Assembly (NCBI GenBank): GCA_031291075.1
Contig: JARLJS010000235.1
Coordinates: forward strand, 1-50,090
DNA length: 50,090 bases
Source: Nevskia sp.
GTDB lineage: Bacteria > Pseudomonadota > Gammaproteobacteria > Nevskiales > Nevskiaceae
Direction of reading: 5' to 3'
In this document: piece by piece, positions 8,821 to 16,899 of the stretch
Layout of the letters: each line of letters begins with the position of its first letter
Numbering within the stretch: position 1 is the first letter of the stretch
The notes under the pieces: model-generated
What the model saw: the letters and a program-made list of their open reading frames with translations, nothing else
Database searches by the model: none
What the model was told of the DNA's origin: nothing
Program-made: the position numbers and the translations under genes

Positions 8821-10363
8821 GCGCCACCACCGGACCGCGACAACCGCCTTGACCCCAGCCGTCACCTCCGACACCGCCCGCAGCGAAAGATTCCTGCCCT
8901 GGCTGTTGCTGCTGGCGCTGGCGCTGATCACCGCCTACCGCGGCTACTGCCTCTACCACGACGGCCTCGACCTGTACGTCGACGAGGCGCAGTACTGGAC
9001 CTGGGCGCAGAAGCTGGACTGGGGCTATTACTCCAAGCCGCCGGTGATCGCCGCGGTGATCGCCCTCACGACCTCGGTGTGCGGCGACGGGCCATTCTGC
9101 GTCAAGAGCGGCGCCTTGCTGCTGTACCCGCTCAGCACCTTGCTGCTGTGGGCGCTGGCGCGGCGCCTGTTCGGCGGCCGCACCGCATTCTGGTGCGCGC
9201 TGGCCTTCCTGCTGCTGCCTGGCGTGTCGCTGTCGTCGCTGATCATCTCCACCGACGTGCCGTTCTTCCTGTTCTGGACGCTGGCGCTGTACGCCTATTG
9301 GCGGGGCACCGAAAACGGCGCCTGGGGCTGGTGGCTGCTGGCCGGGCTGGCCGCCGGAGCCGGCCTGCTGACCAAGTACACGATGGTGATCTTCGCCCTG
9401 TCGGTGCTGCTGCACCTGGCGCTGACGCCGTCTTTGCGCCGCTACCTGCGCGACCCGCGGCCCTACGCGGCGAGCCTCGTCGCCCTGCTGGTGCTCACGC
9501 CGAACCTGTGGTGGAACGCCCGCCACGGCTGGCCCACCCTGCGCCACACCGAGGACATTTCGCACCTGAACGGCGACGCCGGCCTGCACTGGAATCACCT
9601 CGGCGATTTCCTCGGCGGGCAGTTCGCGGTGATGGGACCGCTGTTCTTCGGCACCTGGCTGGCGCTGACGCTGTGGCGCCCGCGCGGCTGGTACGCCGAT
9701 CCGCGCTACCGCTTCCTGGCCTGCTTCTCGCTGCCGTTCCTGGGGCTGATCAGCCTGCAGGCGCTGCTCGGCCGGGCCAACGCCAACTGGGGCGCGATGA
9801 CCTACGCCACCGCCACCATCTTCCTGGTGGCGCTGCTGCTGCAGCGCGGCCGCACCTCGCTGTTCGCGGCCGGCCTGGCCTTCAACGCGCTGCTGATGCC
9901 GATCGCCTACCACTTCGACGACCTGACCCGCTATTTCGTCGTCGACCTCAGCGCCAGGACCGACCCCTACAAGCGGGTGCGCGGCTGGGCCCAGCTGTGC
10001 CGGCAGGCGCAGTTCCTGCGGACGCAGTACCCGCAGGCGCTGTTCCTGGGCGACTCGCGCGAGGTGCTGGCCGAGCTGATGTACTACGTGCAGCCACACC
10101 CGCTCGACGCGGTGTTGTGGAACCCGCACCGGGTGATGGACAATCACTACGCGCTGAGCACCAGCATGGACGACAAGCTCGGTCGCGATTTTCTCTACAT
10201 CACCGAGGCGGACCGGCTGCCGCCGGAGATGCTGGCCGGCTTCGATGGAGTGGAGGCACTGCCGCCGCTGCATGTCACCGTGCACCGCGACTATGCGCTG
10301 GACTACCGGGCCTGGTACCTGCAGGGCTTCAAGGGATATGTGAAGGGGGAGCAGCAGCGATGA
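8819..10363 (+). CDS. ArnT/PMT-like membrane glycosyltransferase (GT39/GT83 superfamily)
   Basis: This polytopic inner-membrane enzyme probably moves a sugar from a polyprenyl-phosphate donor to an envelope acceptor. About 514 residues carry the PMT_2/ArnT signature: a first TM near residues 25-45, then the catalytic first loop with DLYVDEAQYWTWAQ and YYSKPPVIA, and more than eight hydrophobic segments followed by a C-terminal periplasmic domain. Its stop overlaps the ATG of the PAP2 phosphatase by four bases, so the two are coupled. The pair suggests lipid A or undecaprenyl-phosphate metabolism, which is inference. The ATG at 8819 coincides with a -10 element; an in-frame TTG at 8849 may be the true start. 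Confidence 0.85.
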   Translation: MRHHRTATTALTPAVTSDTARSERFLPWLLLLALALITAYRGYCLYHDGLDLYVDEAQYWTWAQKLDWGYYSKPPVIAAVIALTTSVCGDGPFCVKSGALLLYPLSTLLLWALARRLFGGRTAFWCALAFLLLPGVSLSSLIISTDVPFFLFWTLALYAYWRGTENGAWGWWLLAGLAAGAGLLTKYTMVIFALSVLLHLALTPSLRRYLRDPRPYAASLVALLVLTPNLWWNARHGWPTLRHTEDISHLNGDAGLHWNHLGDFLGGQFAVMGPLFFGTWLALTLWRPRGWYADPRYRFLACFSLPFLGLISLQALLGRANANWGAMTYATATIFLVALLLQRGRTSLFAAGLAFNALLMPIAYHFDDLTRYFVVDLSARTDPYKRVRGWAQLCRQAQFLRTQYPQALFLGDSREVLAELMYYVQPHPLDAVLWNPHRVMDNHYALSTSMDDKLGRDFLYITEADRLPPEMLAGFDGVEALPPLHVTVHRDYALDYRAWYLQGFKGYVKGEQQR

Positions 10364-11085
10364 GCGCCGAAGCGGAAGACCGGTCCCTCGTCTCCTGGGC
10401 CTGGCACTGGCTGCAGGAGCTGCTGCCCGGCCTGATCGTGGCGGCGCTGGTGTTCGACCTGCTGCCCACGCTCGACCTGCAGCTGAGCGGGCTGTTCTAC
10501 TGGCCCGGCGCCGGCTTTTTCCTGGAGCGCGCCTGGCCGGTACGGGTGCTGTATTACGGCACGCCCTGGCTGGTCGGCGCGATCGGGCTGGGGCTGATCG
10601 GCGCGCTGGTCTGGGCCAACCTGTCGCGCCATCCGCAGGCGCGGGGCGTCAACGGTGTGGCCACCGTCTCCCTGGTGGCGCTGGCGCTGGGGCCCGGCCT
10701 GATCGCCAACGCGCTGTTCAAGGACCACTGGGGCCGGCCGCGGCCGGAACAGATCGTCGAGTTCGGCGGTAACAGCCACTACGTGCCGCCGCTGCTGCCG
10801 AGCAGCCAGTGCCGGCACAACTGCTCCTTCGTCAGCGGCCACGCCGCCGTCGGCTTTTTCCTGATCACCGGCGCCTGGGTCTGGCCGCACCGGCGCCGCA
10901 CCTGGTATGCCGTCGGCATCGTCGCCGGCAGCCTGATCGGGCTGGCGCGCATCGCCCAGGGCGGCCACTTCCTGAGCGACGTGGTGGGGGCATTCGCGGT
11001 GGTCTGGCTCACCGACGAACTGCTGTATCGCTTCATGCTGAGCCGCGGCTGGCTGGAACCTCCGCCGGCCAAGAAACCGAAGTAG
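10360..11085 (+). CDS. PAP2-family membrane phosphatase
   Basis: The 241-residue integral membrane protein has all three phosphatase motifs of the PAP2/LpxE class: KDHWGRPRP (121-129), SFVSGHAAVGF with SGH at 159-161, and RIAQGGHFLSD with Arg197, His203 and Asp207. Such enzymes remove phosphate from lipid A, polyprenyl pyrophosphates or phosphatidyl-glycerophosphate on the periplasmic face. Two cysteines (151, 155) before the SGH motif may form a periplasmic disulfide. Translation is coupled to the ArnT-like transferase upstream (ATGA overlap), so I favour a shared role in lipid modification; the exact substrate cannot be read from sequence. Confidence 0.9.
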   Translation: MSAEAEDRSLVSWAWHWLQELLPGLIVAALVFDLLPTLDLQLSGLFYWPGAGFFLERAWPVRVLYYGTPWLVGAIGLGLIGALVWANLSRHPQARGVNGVATVSLVALALGPGLIANALFKDHWGRPRPEQIVEFGGNSHYVPPLLPSSQCRHNCSFVSGHAAVGFFLITGAWVWPHRRRTWYAVGIVAGSLIGLARIAQGGHFLSDVVGAFAVVWLTDELLYRFMLSRGWLEPPPAKKPK

Positions 11086-11122
11086 GCGCATCCAAATTCC
11101 CGCATGCGTCCGTATCAGGCGC

Positions 11123-12931
11123 ATGAACACCCGCACCCTGCTGTGCCGCTTCGGCGCCCTGCTGCTGTTCCTGACCACGGCGGCCCGGGCCGCCGAGGGC
11201 GGCATCCACTGGAACACGGTTCTCGACCAATCCGTGTTCGCGCAGGCGCAGCGCGAACACCGCCTGGTGCTGCTCGACCTGCAGGCGGTGTGGTGCCACT
11301 GGTGCCATGTGATGGAGCAGCAGACCTATGCCGATCCCCAGGTCGCCGCGCTGATCGGCGACCACTTCCTCGCGGTTAAAGTAGACCAGGACGCGGACCC
11401 GGGACTGTCCAACCGTTACGGCGACTGGGGCTGGCCGGCCACCATCGTGTTCGCGCCGGACGGCAGCGAGCTGATCAAGCACCGCGGCTTCATCCCGCCA
11501 CAGAACATGGCCTCGCTGCTGCAGGCGGTGGTGGACGATCCCACCCCGGGGCCCTCGGTGGTGGCGGATACGCCGGTGGTCGCGGCGGCCGGCGCGCTGA
11601 CGGCGCAGCAGCGGCAGCGGCTCGAGCGGCAGTTCGGCGAAGCCTACGACGCGCAGCACGGCGGCTGGGGCGACGGCCTGCGCTTCGTCGACGCCGCCGC
11701 GCTGGAGCTGGCGCTGGAGAACGCGCAGAGCGGCGACGCCAGGGCCGCCGGGATGGCGCGGCAGACGCTGGACGGCAACCTCAGGCTGATCGACCCGGTG
11801 TGGGGCGGCGTCTACCAGTACTCGGAGGAGCCGGACTGGAGCGCGCCGCACTTCGAGAAGATCATGTCATTCCAGGCCGACGACCTGCGCCTTTACGCCC
11901 TCGCCTACGAGCGCTGGCAGGATCCGCGCTACCTGCAGGCGGCGCAGGCGATCCGCGATTACCTGCTGAACTTCCTGCGCGGCCCGGACGACGCCTTCTA
12001 TGTCAGCCAGGACGCCGACCTCAGCGCCGCCGTCACCGGGCACACCTATTACGCCCTGCCGGATGCGCGTCGCCGGGCCCTGGGCCTGCCGCGCATCGAT
12101 CATCACCAGTACGCCCGCGAGAACGGCTGGGCCATCGCGGCGCTGTGCCGCTACGGCGACGCCAGCGGCGATGCCGCCGCGGTGCAGGCCGCCACCCGTG
12201 CCGCACAGTGGGTGCTGGCGCACCGTGCCCTGCCGGGCGGCGGCTTTAGGCATGACGCACAGGACCGCGGCGGGCCTTATCTCGGCGACACCGCGGCGAT
12301 GGGCGAGGCCTTCCTCGACCTGTACCGGTCTACCGGCGACCGCGCCTGGCTCGGTCATGCGACCGCCGCGCTGGAATTCATCGACCACCACTTCCGCGAC
12401 GGCGACGGGGGCTTCGACACGGCCGCGGCGCCGCCCAAGGCCCAGGGCGTTTTCTCCCGGCCGGTGCGGCTGTACGAAGAGAACGTGCAGGTCACCCGCT
12501 TCGCCAACCTCGCCTTCCGCTATAGCGGCGATCCGCGCTGGCGGGCGCTGGCCGAACAGGGCATGCACTACCTCGCCGCCCCGGCGCTGGCGGACTCCAG
12601 CCGTTTCCTGCCCGGCGTGCTGCTGGCCGACCGCGAGTTCGCGCAAGAGCCGGTGCACATCACCGTGGTCGGCCCGAAACAGGACGCCACCGCGCAGGCC
12701 CTGCACGCCGCCGGGCTGCGCTACGCGGCGGATTACCTGCGGGTGGACTGGTGGGACCGCGCCGAAGGGCCGTTGCCCAACCCCGACGTGCAGTACCCGC
12801 CGCTGTCCAGGCCGGCAGCCTTCGCCTGCACCGGTGAGGCCTGCTCCGGGCCGGTGTTCGACCCGGACAAGCTGGGGACCACGGTGGACAAGCTGCGCGA
12901 GGCGGTGACGGCGGATCGGACTGGGGGGTAG
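11123..12931 (+). CDS. Secreted DUF255 thioredoxin-fold / six-hairpin domain protein (YyaL-like)
   Basis: The 602-residue protein has a signal peptide (about 1-23, LLFLTTAARA), then a DUF255 thioredoxin-like domain with VWCHWCHVME (Cys58, Cys61). The rest is a long alpha/alpha barrel region resembling YyaL/SSP411 proteins. The export signal is of interest because many YyaL homologues lack one. The CxxC could handle periplasmic disulfides, although family function is unresolved. The gene starts 37 bases after the PAP2 gene on the same strand, so it may share its transcript. A late Cys pair (ACTGEACSG) lies near the C-terminus. Confidence 0.85.
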   Translation: MNTRTLLCRFGALLLFLTTAARAAEGGIHWNTVLDQSVFAQAQREHRLVLLDLQAVWCHWCHVMEQQTYADPQVAALIGDHFLAVKVDQDADPGLSNRYGDWGWPATIVFAPDGSELIKHRGFIPPQNMASLLQAVVDDPTPGPSVVADTPVVAAAGALTAQQRQRLERQFGEAYDAQHGGWGDGLRFVDAAALELALENAQSGDARAAGMARQTLDGNLRLIDPVWGGVYQYSEEPDWSAPHFEKIMSFQADDLRLYALAYERWQDPRYLQAAQAIRDYLLNFLRGPDDAFYVSQDADLSAAVTGHTYYALPDARRRALGLPRIDHHQYARENGWAIAALCRYGDASGDAAAVQAATRAAQWVLAHRALPGGGFRHDAQDRGGPYLGDTAAMGEAFLDLYRSTGDRAWLGHATAALEFIDHHFRDGDGGFDTAAAPPKAQGVFSRPVRLYEENVQVTRFANLAFRYSGDPRWRALAEQGMHYLAAPALADSSRFLPGVLLADREFAQEPVHITVVGPKQDATAQALHAAGLRYAADYLRVDWWDRAEGPLPNPDVQYPPLSRPAAFACTGEACSGPVFDPDKLGTTVDKLREAVTADRTGG

Positions 12932-12976
12932 CAGAAGTTCGGCTGGCCACACGGAGCGCGGCCAGTCGCTTTCTGC
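12931..12976. terminator. Nested inverted repeat between convergent genes
   Basis: Outer arms GCAGAA (12931-12936) and TTCTGC (12971-12976) enclose CTGGCC (12943-12948) and GGCCAG (12960-12965). This sits exactly between the convergent DUF255 and DUF2063 genes and could end transcription from either side. No long T-run is present. Confidence 0.4.
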
Positions 12977-12993
12977 GCGCGGCGCCTGCGGGA

Positions 12994-13785
12994 TCAGCCC
13001 TGATCCAGTTCCACCACGACGCCGTCCACCACCCAGCGCTTGAGCAGGCCGGCTGCCTGCGTAGGCGCCTGTTCCGGCTCCGTCCACTCGCACAGCAATT
13101 CGCAGATCTCACCGAAGCTGCGGCCCTCGGCCGCGGCGTCCAGCGCGGCGGCCTCGTCGCCGGACAGCGGTCGCCAACGCAGGTCCAGGCCGGCGTCGCG
13201 CCACAGCAGCCAGTGCTGCAGCTGCCGTTTCCGCCGCGGTGCCGGCAGCGGCTTGCCGGCCTGGTGGGCCTTGAACAGGTCAGGCGCGTTCCAGCGCAGG
13301 TCCAGCCGGCGCGACGCGGGGTTGAGCAACAGGCGCATCGCAGGCCAGTTCTCCGGCGGCACCGCCGCCACCGCCTGCAGCTCCAGCGCCTCGGCGCCGG
13401 GGGCGTCGAACACCTCGCCCTGGCTCCATTCGAAGCGGGCCAGTTCCGCCAGGATCGGCTCGCCAGCGGCATCCGGATCGCGTCGCAGGAAGTCCGGCAG
13501 GTGCCGGCCGAACCAGCGCGCAGAAGGGGTATCGGACGGGTGCGCCTCGATGTAGGCCAAGCCGAGCGCGTCGAAGCGCTCCTCACCCGCCAGGGCGCGC
13601 AGCACCGGGTAGTCGCTGCCCAGCACTTCCAGCAAGCGCAGCCGGTAGGCGTCGCCGTACACCCCCAGGCGAGTGGCGGCATCGGCGCGGGCGTCGCCGG
13701 CGACGAGCGCCTCCGCGCCTGCAGCGCCGCGCAGGATGTAGCCCTGCAGCAGATCCTGCAGCCGGGCCAGCTCCGGCGCGCTCAT
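12994..13785 (-). CDS. bufC: DUF2063 (HvfC/BufC-like) partner of the MNIO enzyme
   Basis: The 263-residue cytoplasmic protein starts with the DUF2063 N-terminal helical domain ([12 protein letters not shown], then [24 protein letters not shown]) and ends in a winged-helix-like part. In bufferin and related pathways this protein binds the MNIO enzyme and helps it recognise the precursor peptide. Its ATG overlaps the upstream DUF692 stop by four bases, which fixes the start and indicates a shared complex. It is the last gene of the three-gene unit. Name by analogy with bufC. Confidence 0.88.
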   Translation of the reverse strand: MSAPELARLQDLLQGYILRGAAGAEALVAGDARADAATRLGVYGDAYRLRLLEVLGSDYPVLRALAGEERFDALGLAYIEAHPSDTPSARWFGRHLPDFLRRDPDAAGEPILAELARFEWSQGEVFDAPGAEALELQAVAAVPPENWPAMRLLLNPASRRLDLRWNAPDLFKAHQAGKPLPAPRRKRQLQHWLLWRDAGLDLRWRPLSGDEAAALDAAAEGRSFGEICELLCEWTEPEQAPTQAAGLLKRWVVDGVVVELDQG

Positions 13786-14627
13786 GCGGCCTGTGCCAGC
13801 GTGCCGACGGCGATGGCGCGGGCGCGGTCCAGCTCGGCCACCAGCTCCGCCAGCGGCGGGATGCGGTCGTCGCGCTCCACCATGGCGGCCACCGGTCCGA
13901 ACAGGCGCACCGCCTCGGCGTAGAGCGCCCACACCGGTTCCGGCACCGGGTGATCGTGGGTGTCGATCAGCAGCTCGCCGCTGCGGCTGTGGCCGGCCAG
14001 GTGGATTTGCTGCACCCGCCGTGCCGGCACCGCGCGCAGGTAGTCGAGCGGGTCGAAGCCGTGGTTGTGGCTGTTGACGTAGATGTTGTTGACGTCGAGC
14101 AGCAGCAGGCAGTCGGCGGTCTCGGCCACCGCGCCCAGGAATTCCCATTCGGGCACCGCCGAATGGTTGAAGGAAACGTAGCTGGAGACGTTTTCCAGCA
14201 GGATGCGGCGGCCCAGGAAGTCCTGCACCTCGCGCACGCGGGCGGCGACGTGGCGGACCGCCTCCTCGGTATGCGGCAGCGGCAGCAGGTCATGCAGGTT
14301 GCGGCCGGCGACGCCGGTCCAGCACAGGTGGTCGGAGATCCAGGCCGGCTCGAAGCGCTCGGCCAGGGCCTTGAGCCCGATCAGGTAGGCGCGGTCCAGG
14401 GGATCGGTGCTGCCGATCGACAGCGACACGCCGTGCAGCACCAGCGGGTAACGCTCGCGGATGCGTTCCAGCCACCGCAGCGGGCGGCCGCCGCCGACCA
14501 TGTAGTTCTCGCTGATGGCCTCGAACCAGTCGACGCGCGGCCCCTCGGCCAGGATCGCCTCGTAGTGGTCGGTCCGCAGGCCAAGCCCGAAGCCGAGGGC
14601 GGGCAACGTGGGGTGTGCAGCCTTCAT
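13782..14627 (-). CDS. bufB: DUF692/MNIO multinuclear iron peptide-modifying enzyme (BufB-like)
   Basis: The 281-residue TIM-barrel protein belongs to the multinuclear non-heme iron oxidative (MNIO) family, whose members oxidise cysteines in peptide precursors, for example to thiooxazoles in bufferins. Family signatures visible are [83 protein letters not shown] and [15 protein letters not shown]. These supply the His/Asp/Glu metal ligands. The substrate is very probably the Cys-rich peptide encoded just upstream (14683-14946). It is coupled to the DUF2063 gene downstream. Length is normal for the family. Confidence 0.93.
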   Translation of the reverse strand: MKAAHPTLPALGFGLGLRTDHYEAILAEGPRVDWFEAISENYMVGGGRPLRWLERIRERYPLVLHGVSLSIGSTDPLDRAYLIGLKALAERFEPAWISDHLCWTGVAGRNLHDLLPLPHTEEAVRHVAARVREVQDFLGRRILLENVSSYVSFNHSAVPEWEFLGAVAETADCLLLLDVNNIYVNSHNHGFDPLDYLRAVPARRVQQIHLAGHSRSGELLIDTHDHPVPEPVWALYAEAVRLFGPVAAMVERDDRIPPLAELVAELDRARAIAVGTLAQAA

Positions 14628-14646
14628 GCGTGTGCGGAACGAATAA

Positions 14647-14670
14647 CCGGCCGCCCTCGCGGGCGGCCGG
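14647..14670 (-). terminator. Strong GC hairpin between precursor gene and MNIO gene (attenuator candidate)
   Basis: CCGGCCGCCC-TCGC-GGGCGGCCGG is a perfect 10-bp stem with a 4-base loop in the 55-base gap after bufA. Read on the minus strand it is followed by the T-rich TTATTCGTT. Such a partial terminator would leave the precursor mRNA more abundant than the enzyme mRNA; this is inference. Confidence 0.6.
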
Positions 14671-14682
14671 CGTTCGACCGTG

Positions 14683-14946
14683 TTACTTCGGAGCTTGGTA
14701 CTTGCCGCCGGCCTTGTCGCAATCGGCCTTGCTCATGCTGCTCCAGCCCTGACCCTTGCAGGAATTCTGGCCCTTGCAGGAGTTGCTCTTGCTCTTGCAG
14801 GAGCCCTGGCCTTTGCAGGCATTGGCGCCGGCGCACTTGCCGGTCGCCCCCGCCGTGTCGTCCGCCGAGGCCATCGGTGCTGCCAGGAACAGCGCAGCCG
14901 CCGCAGTGGCCATGGCAATCCCGCTCATCTTGGTCGCTACTTTCAT
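14683..14946 (-). CDS. bufA: Bufferin-type cysteine-rich RiPP precursor
   Basis: The 87-residue precursor has a Sec signal peptide (about 1-28, ending ASA) and a short mature part with six cysteines at 38, 44, 50, 57, 63 and 76, in CKG/CKS repeats rich in Gly, Lys, Asn and Gln. No aromatic core is present apart from Trp68 and Tyr83. Together with the adjacent MNIO and DUF2063 genes this is the architecture of bufferins, exported modified peptides that bind copper. I cannot assign a bufferin subgroup: the repeat CKGQxxCKG pattern differs from the DUF2282-type precursors I recall. GGAGA lies six bases before the ATG. No sigma factor, DoxX or anti-sigma gene is adjacent. Confidence 0.85.
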   Translation of the reverse strand: MKVATKMSGIAMATAAAALFLAAPMASADDTAGATGKCAGANACKGQGSCKSKSNSCKGQNSCKGQGWSSMSKADCDKAGGKYQAPK

Positions 14947-15238
14947 AACAGTCTCCGAGGCCGGATCGGCCTGATTGGTGTGGTACCGCTGATTGATCGT
15001 CGGCCCCGAGCAGGCCGCAGCAGCCCCGCCCGTTCCGCCCGATCATCCTCCCGCAGCCGCCGTTACACCGCCAGATTCGGGCGTTCGGCTTTCATGTCCG
15101 CTCGTCCGCGGACTGGAGTGTTACGGCGCATGCCGCGACTAATACTCTACTCCCCGCATTACGGATGCGGGACAGCTGGTGCACGGCATCCCGGCGGATG
15201 CTATATTCAGTTACGGTCTGCCTGCGGAATCAACGACT
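14947..15238. other. Divergent intergenic region, bufA promoter side
   Basis: These 292 bases must carry the promoters of bufA (minus) and the small secreted protein (plus). A -10-like TATATT lies near 15202-15207 on the plus strand. I found no convincing -35 for either gene, no strong palindrome and no coding signal. Confidence 0.35.
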
Positions 15239-15577
15239 TTGCTCAAGACAGAGTTATTTTTCTGCTGCACCTTGGCGCTGGGTTTCGCGGCCCAAGGGGA
15301 TGACATCGCCATGCCGCAGGCAGCAGCGCAAGCGGCCACTCCGGTCAGCCTGCCCGCCAAGGGCGAGGACATGAAGGCCGTGGTCCGGCGTTACGGCGAG
15401 CCGCAGCAGAAGCACGCGCCGGCCGGCGGTGACTCGCCCAGGCACCCGCCGATCACACGCTGGGACTACCCCGGGTTCTCTGTGTTCTTCGAGCATTCTC
15501 ACGTGGTGGACGCCGTGGTTCCCGGCCGCCCGCCGGAGATCTATCACACCGAACAGCTGCAACAGGCGACCAAATAA
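15239..15577 (+). CDS. Small exported conserved protein upstream of aguA
   Basis: Read from the TTG at 15239 the product is 112 residues, with a hydrophobic N-terminus (LFFCCTLALGFAAQG) that looks like a signal peptide. A soluble part follows with VVRRYGEPQQKHAPAGG, PPITRWDYPGFSVFFEHSHVVDAVV and HTEQLQ. I recall similar proteins near polyamine or unrelated genes in Xanthomonadales-like genomes but know no function. An ATG at 15179 in the same frame would add 20 non-hydrophobic residues before the signal, so I prefer TTG. It ends 51 bases before aguA and may be co-transcribed with it. Confidence 0.65.
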   Translation: MLKTELFFCCTLALGFAAQGDDIAMPQAAAQAATPVSLPAKGEDMKAVVRRYGEPQQKHAPAGGDSPRHPPITRWDYPGFSVFFEHSHVVDAVVPGRPPEIYHTEQLQQATK

Positions 15578-15628
15578 AGTAGAGTCGCCGCCCCTTCCGC
15601 TGGTGCCGGCCCGCGCCAGGAGCTGTCC

Positions 15629-16669
15629 GTGACCGAACGCATGTCCTCCTTCCTGCCGCCCGAGTGGGCACCGCAGTCCTGCGTGATGCTCACCTGGCCA
15701 CGCTGCGACGGCGACTTCGCCCGCCACTTCGAGGCGGTGGAGCACAATTTCCTCGCCATCGCCGCGGCCATCGCCCGTTACGAAAACCTGCACGTCAACG
15801 TAACGACGGACGTGCCGGGCCTGACCGCGCGGCTGATCTCCGCCGGGGTGCCGCGCGAGCGGCTGCGCATCTATGAGCTGCCCAACGACGACGTGTGGGC
15901 ACGCGACCACGGCCCGCTCACGGTGATCCGCGGCGGTCGCCTGGTACACCTCGACTTCGGCTTCAACGGCTGGGGCGGCAAGTTCCCGGCCGAGCGCGAC
16001 AACCTGCTGACCCGGCGGCTGGCCGCGGCCGGCGCCTGGGACGCCCCGGTGGAAACGGTGGACTTCGTGCTGGAGGGCGGCAGCATCGAGGTGGACGGGG
16101 CCGGCACCCTGCTCACCACCGAGCGCTGCCTGCTGGCGCCGACGCGCAACCCGGGCTACGACAAGGCCGGGGTGGAGGCGGTGCTGAAAGAGCGCCTGGG
16201 TGTCAGCCGCGTGCTGTGGCTGCGCCACGGCGACCTGCTGGGCGACGACACCGACGGCCACATCGACACCATCGCCCGCTATTGCGACGCCGGCACCATC
16301 GCCTACCAGGCCTGCGACGACCGCGCCGACCCGCACTACGCCGAGCTGGCCGCGATGGCGCAGGAACTGGCCGCCTTCCGCAGCGCCGCGGGCAAGCCCT
16401 ACCGCCTGGTGCCGCTGCCGCTGCCGGCAGCGGTCCACGACCCGGACGACGGCCGCCGCCTGCCGGCCGGCTACGCCAATTTCCTGATCGTCAACGGCGC
16501 GGTGCTGGTGCCGGTGTACGGCGACCCGCGCCACGACCCGCTGGCGCTGGAGCGCCTGCGCCCCTGTTTCCCGGGCCGCGAGGTGGTGCCCATTGAATGC
16601 CGCGCCCTCATCCAACAATATGGCAGCCTGCATTGCGTGACGATGCAGATTCCCGCTCCGCCGCAGTGA
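15629..16669 (+). CDS. aguA: Agmatine deiminase (AguA)
   Basis: This cytoplasmic enzyme of the peptidyl-arginine-deiminase fold hydrolyses agmatine to N-carbamoylputrescine and ammonia. The 346 residues show the family pattern: PPEWAPQSCVMLTWP near the start, DDVWARDHGP, GWGGKF, LEGGSIEVDG, LLGDDTDGHIDTIARY, and the catalytic cysteine Cys336 in GSLHCVTMQIP at the end. The GTG at 15629 follows AGGAG at six-base spacing, so I prefer it to the ATG four codons later. It is followed by a small membrane protein and aguB. Confidence 0.95.
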   Translation: MTERMSSFLPPEWAPQSCVMLTWPRCDGDFARHFEAVEHNFLAIAAAIARYENLHVNVTTDVPGLTARLISAGVPRERLRIYELPNDDVWARDHGPLTVIRGGRLVHLDFGFNGWGGKFPAERDNLLTRRLAAAGAWDAPVETVDFVLEGGSIEVDGAGTLLTTERCLLAPTRNPGYDKAGVEAVLKERLGVSRVLWLRHGDLLGDDTDGHIDTIARYCDAGTIAYQACDDRADPHYAELAAMAQELAAFRSAAGKPYRLVPLPLPAAVHDPDDGRRLPAGYANFLIVNGAVLVPVYGDPRHDPLALERLRPCFPGREVVPIECRALIQQYGSLHCVTMQIPAPPQ

Positions 16670-16677
16670 GGTCGCTG

Positions 16678-16899
16678 ATGCCCAAGCTCTCCGACATCGT
16701 CAAGGATGTGGTCGCCGATCCGCGCCGGGCCGCCCTGACGGGGGCCGCCGCTGGCGCCGTCAAGGGTCTGGTGGTGGGCGCCGTCACCGGCAAGGTGCTG
16801 CTGTTCACCGCGCTGGGCGCTGCCGGCGGCGCGGCGTTCTCGCTCGCGGCATCCCACCTCGCACGGCGGGCGGCGGCAGCGCGGGAGATGCTCACTTGA
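16678..16899 (+). CDS. Small glycine-rich membrane protein between aguA and aguB
   Basis: The 73-residue protein has a short charged N-terminus (PKLSDIVKDVVADPRRAAL) and one long Gly/Ala-rich hydrophobic stretch (about 20-60) with GxxxG-like spacing such as GAAAGAVKG and GAAGGAAF. It ends with Arg/Ala residues. This resembles glycine-zipper membrane proteins; no function is known to me. The start is nine bases after the aguA stop, and its stop overlaps the TTG start of aguB by three bases, so all three genes form one translational unit. Confidence 0.7.
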   Translation: MPKLSDIVKDVVADPRRAALTGAAAGAVKGLVVGAVTGKVLLFTALGAAGGAAFSLAASHLARRAAAAREMLT

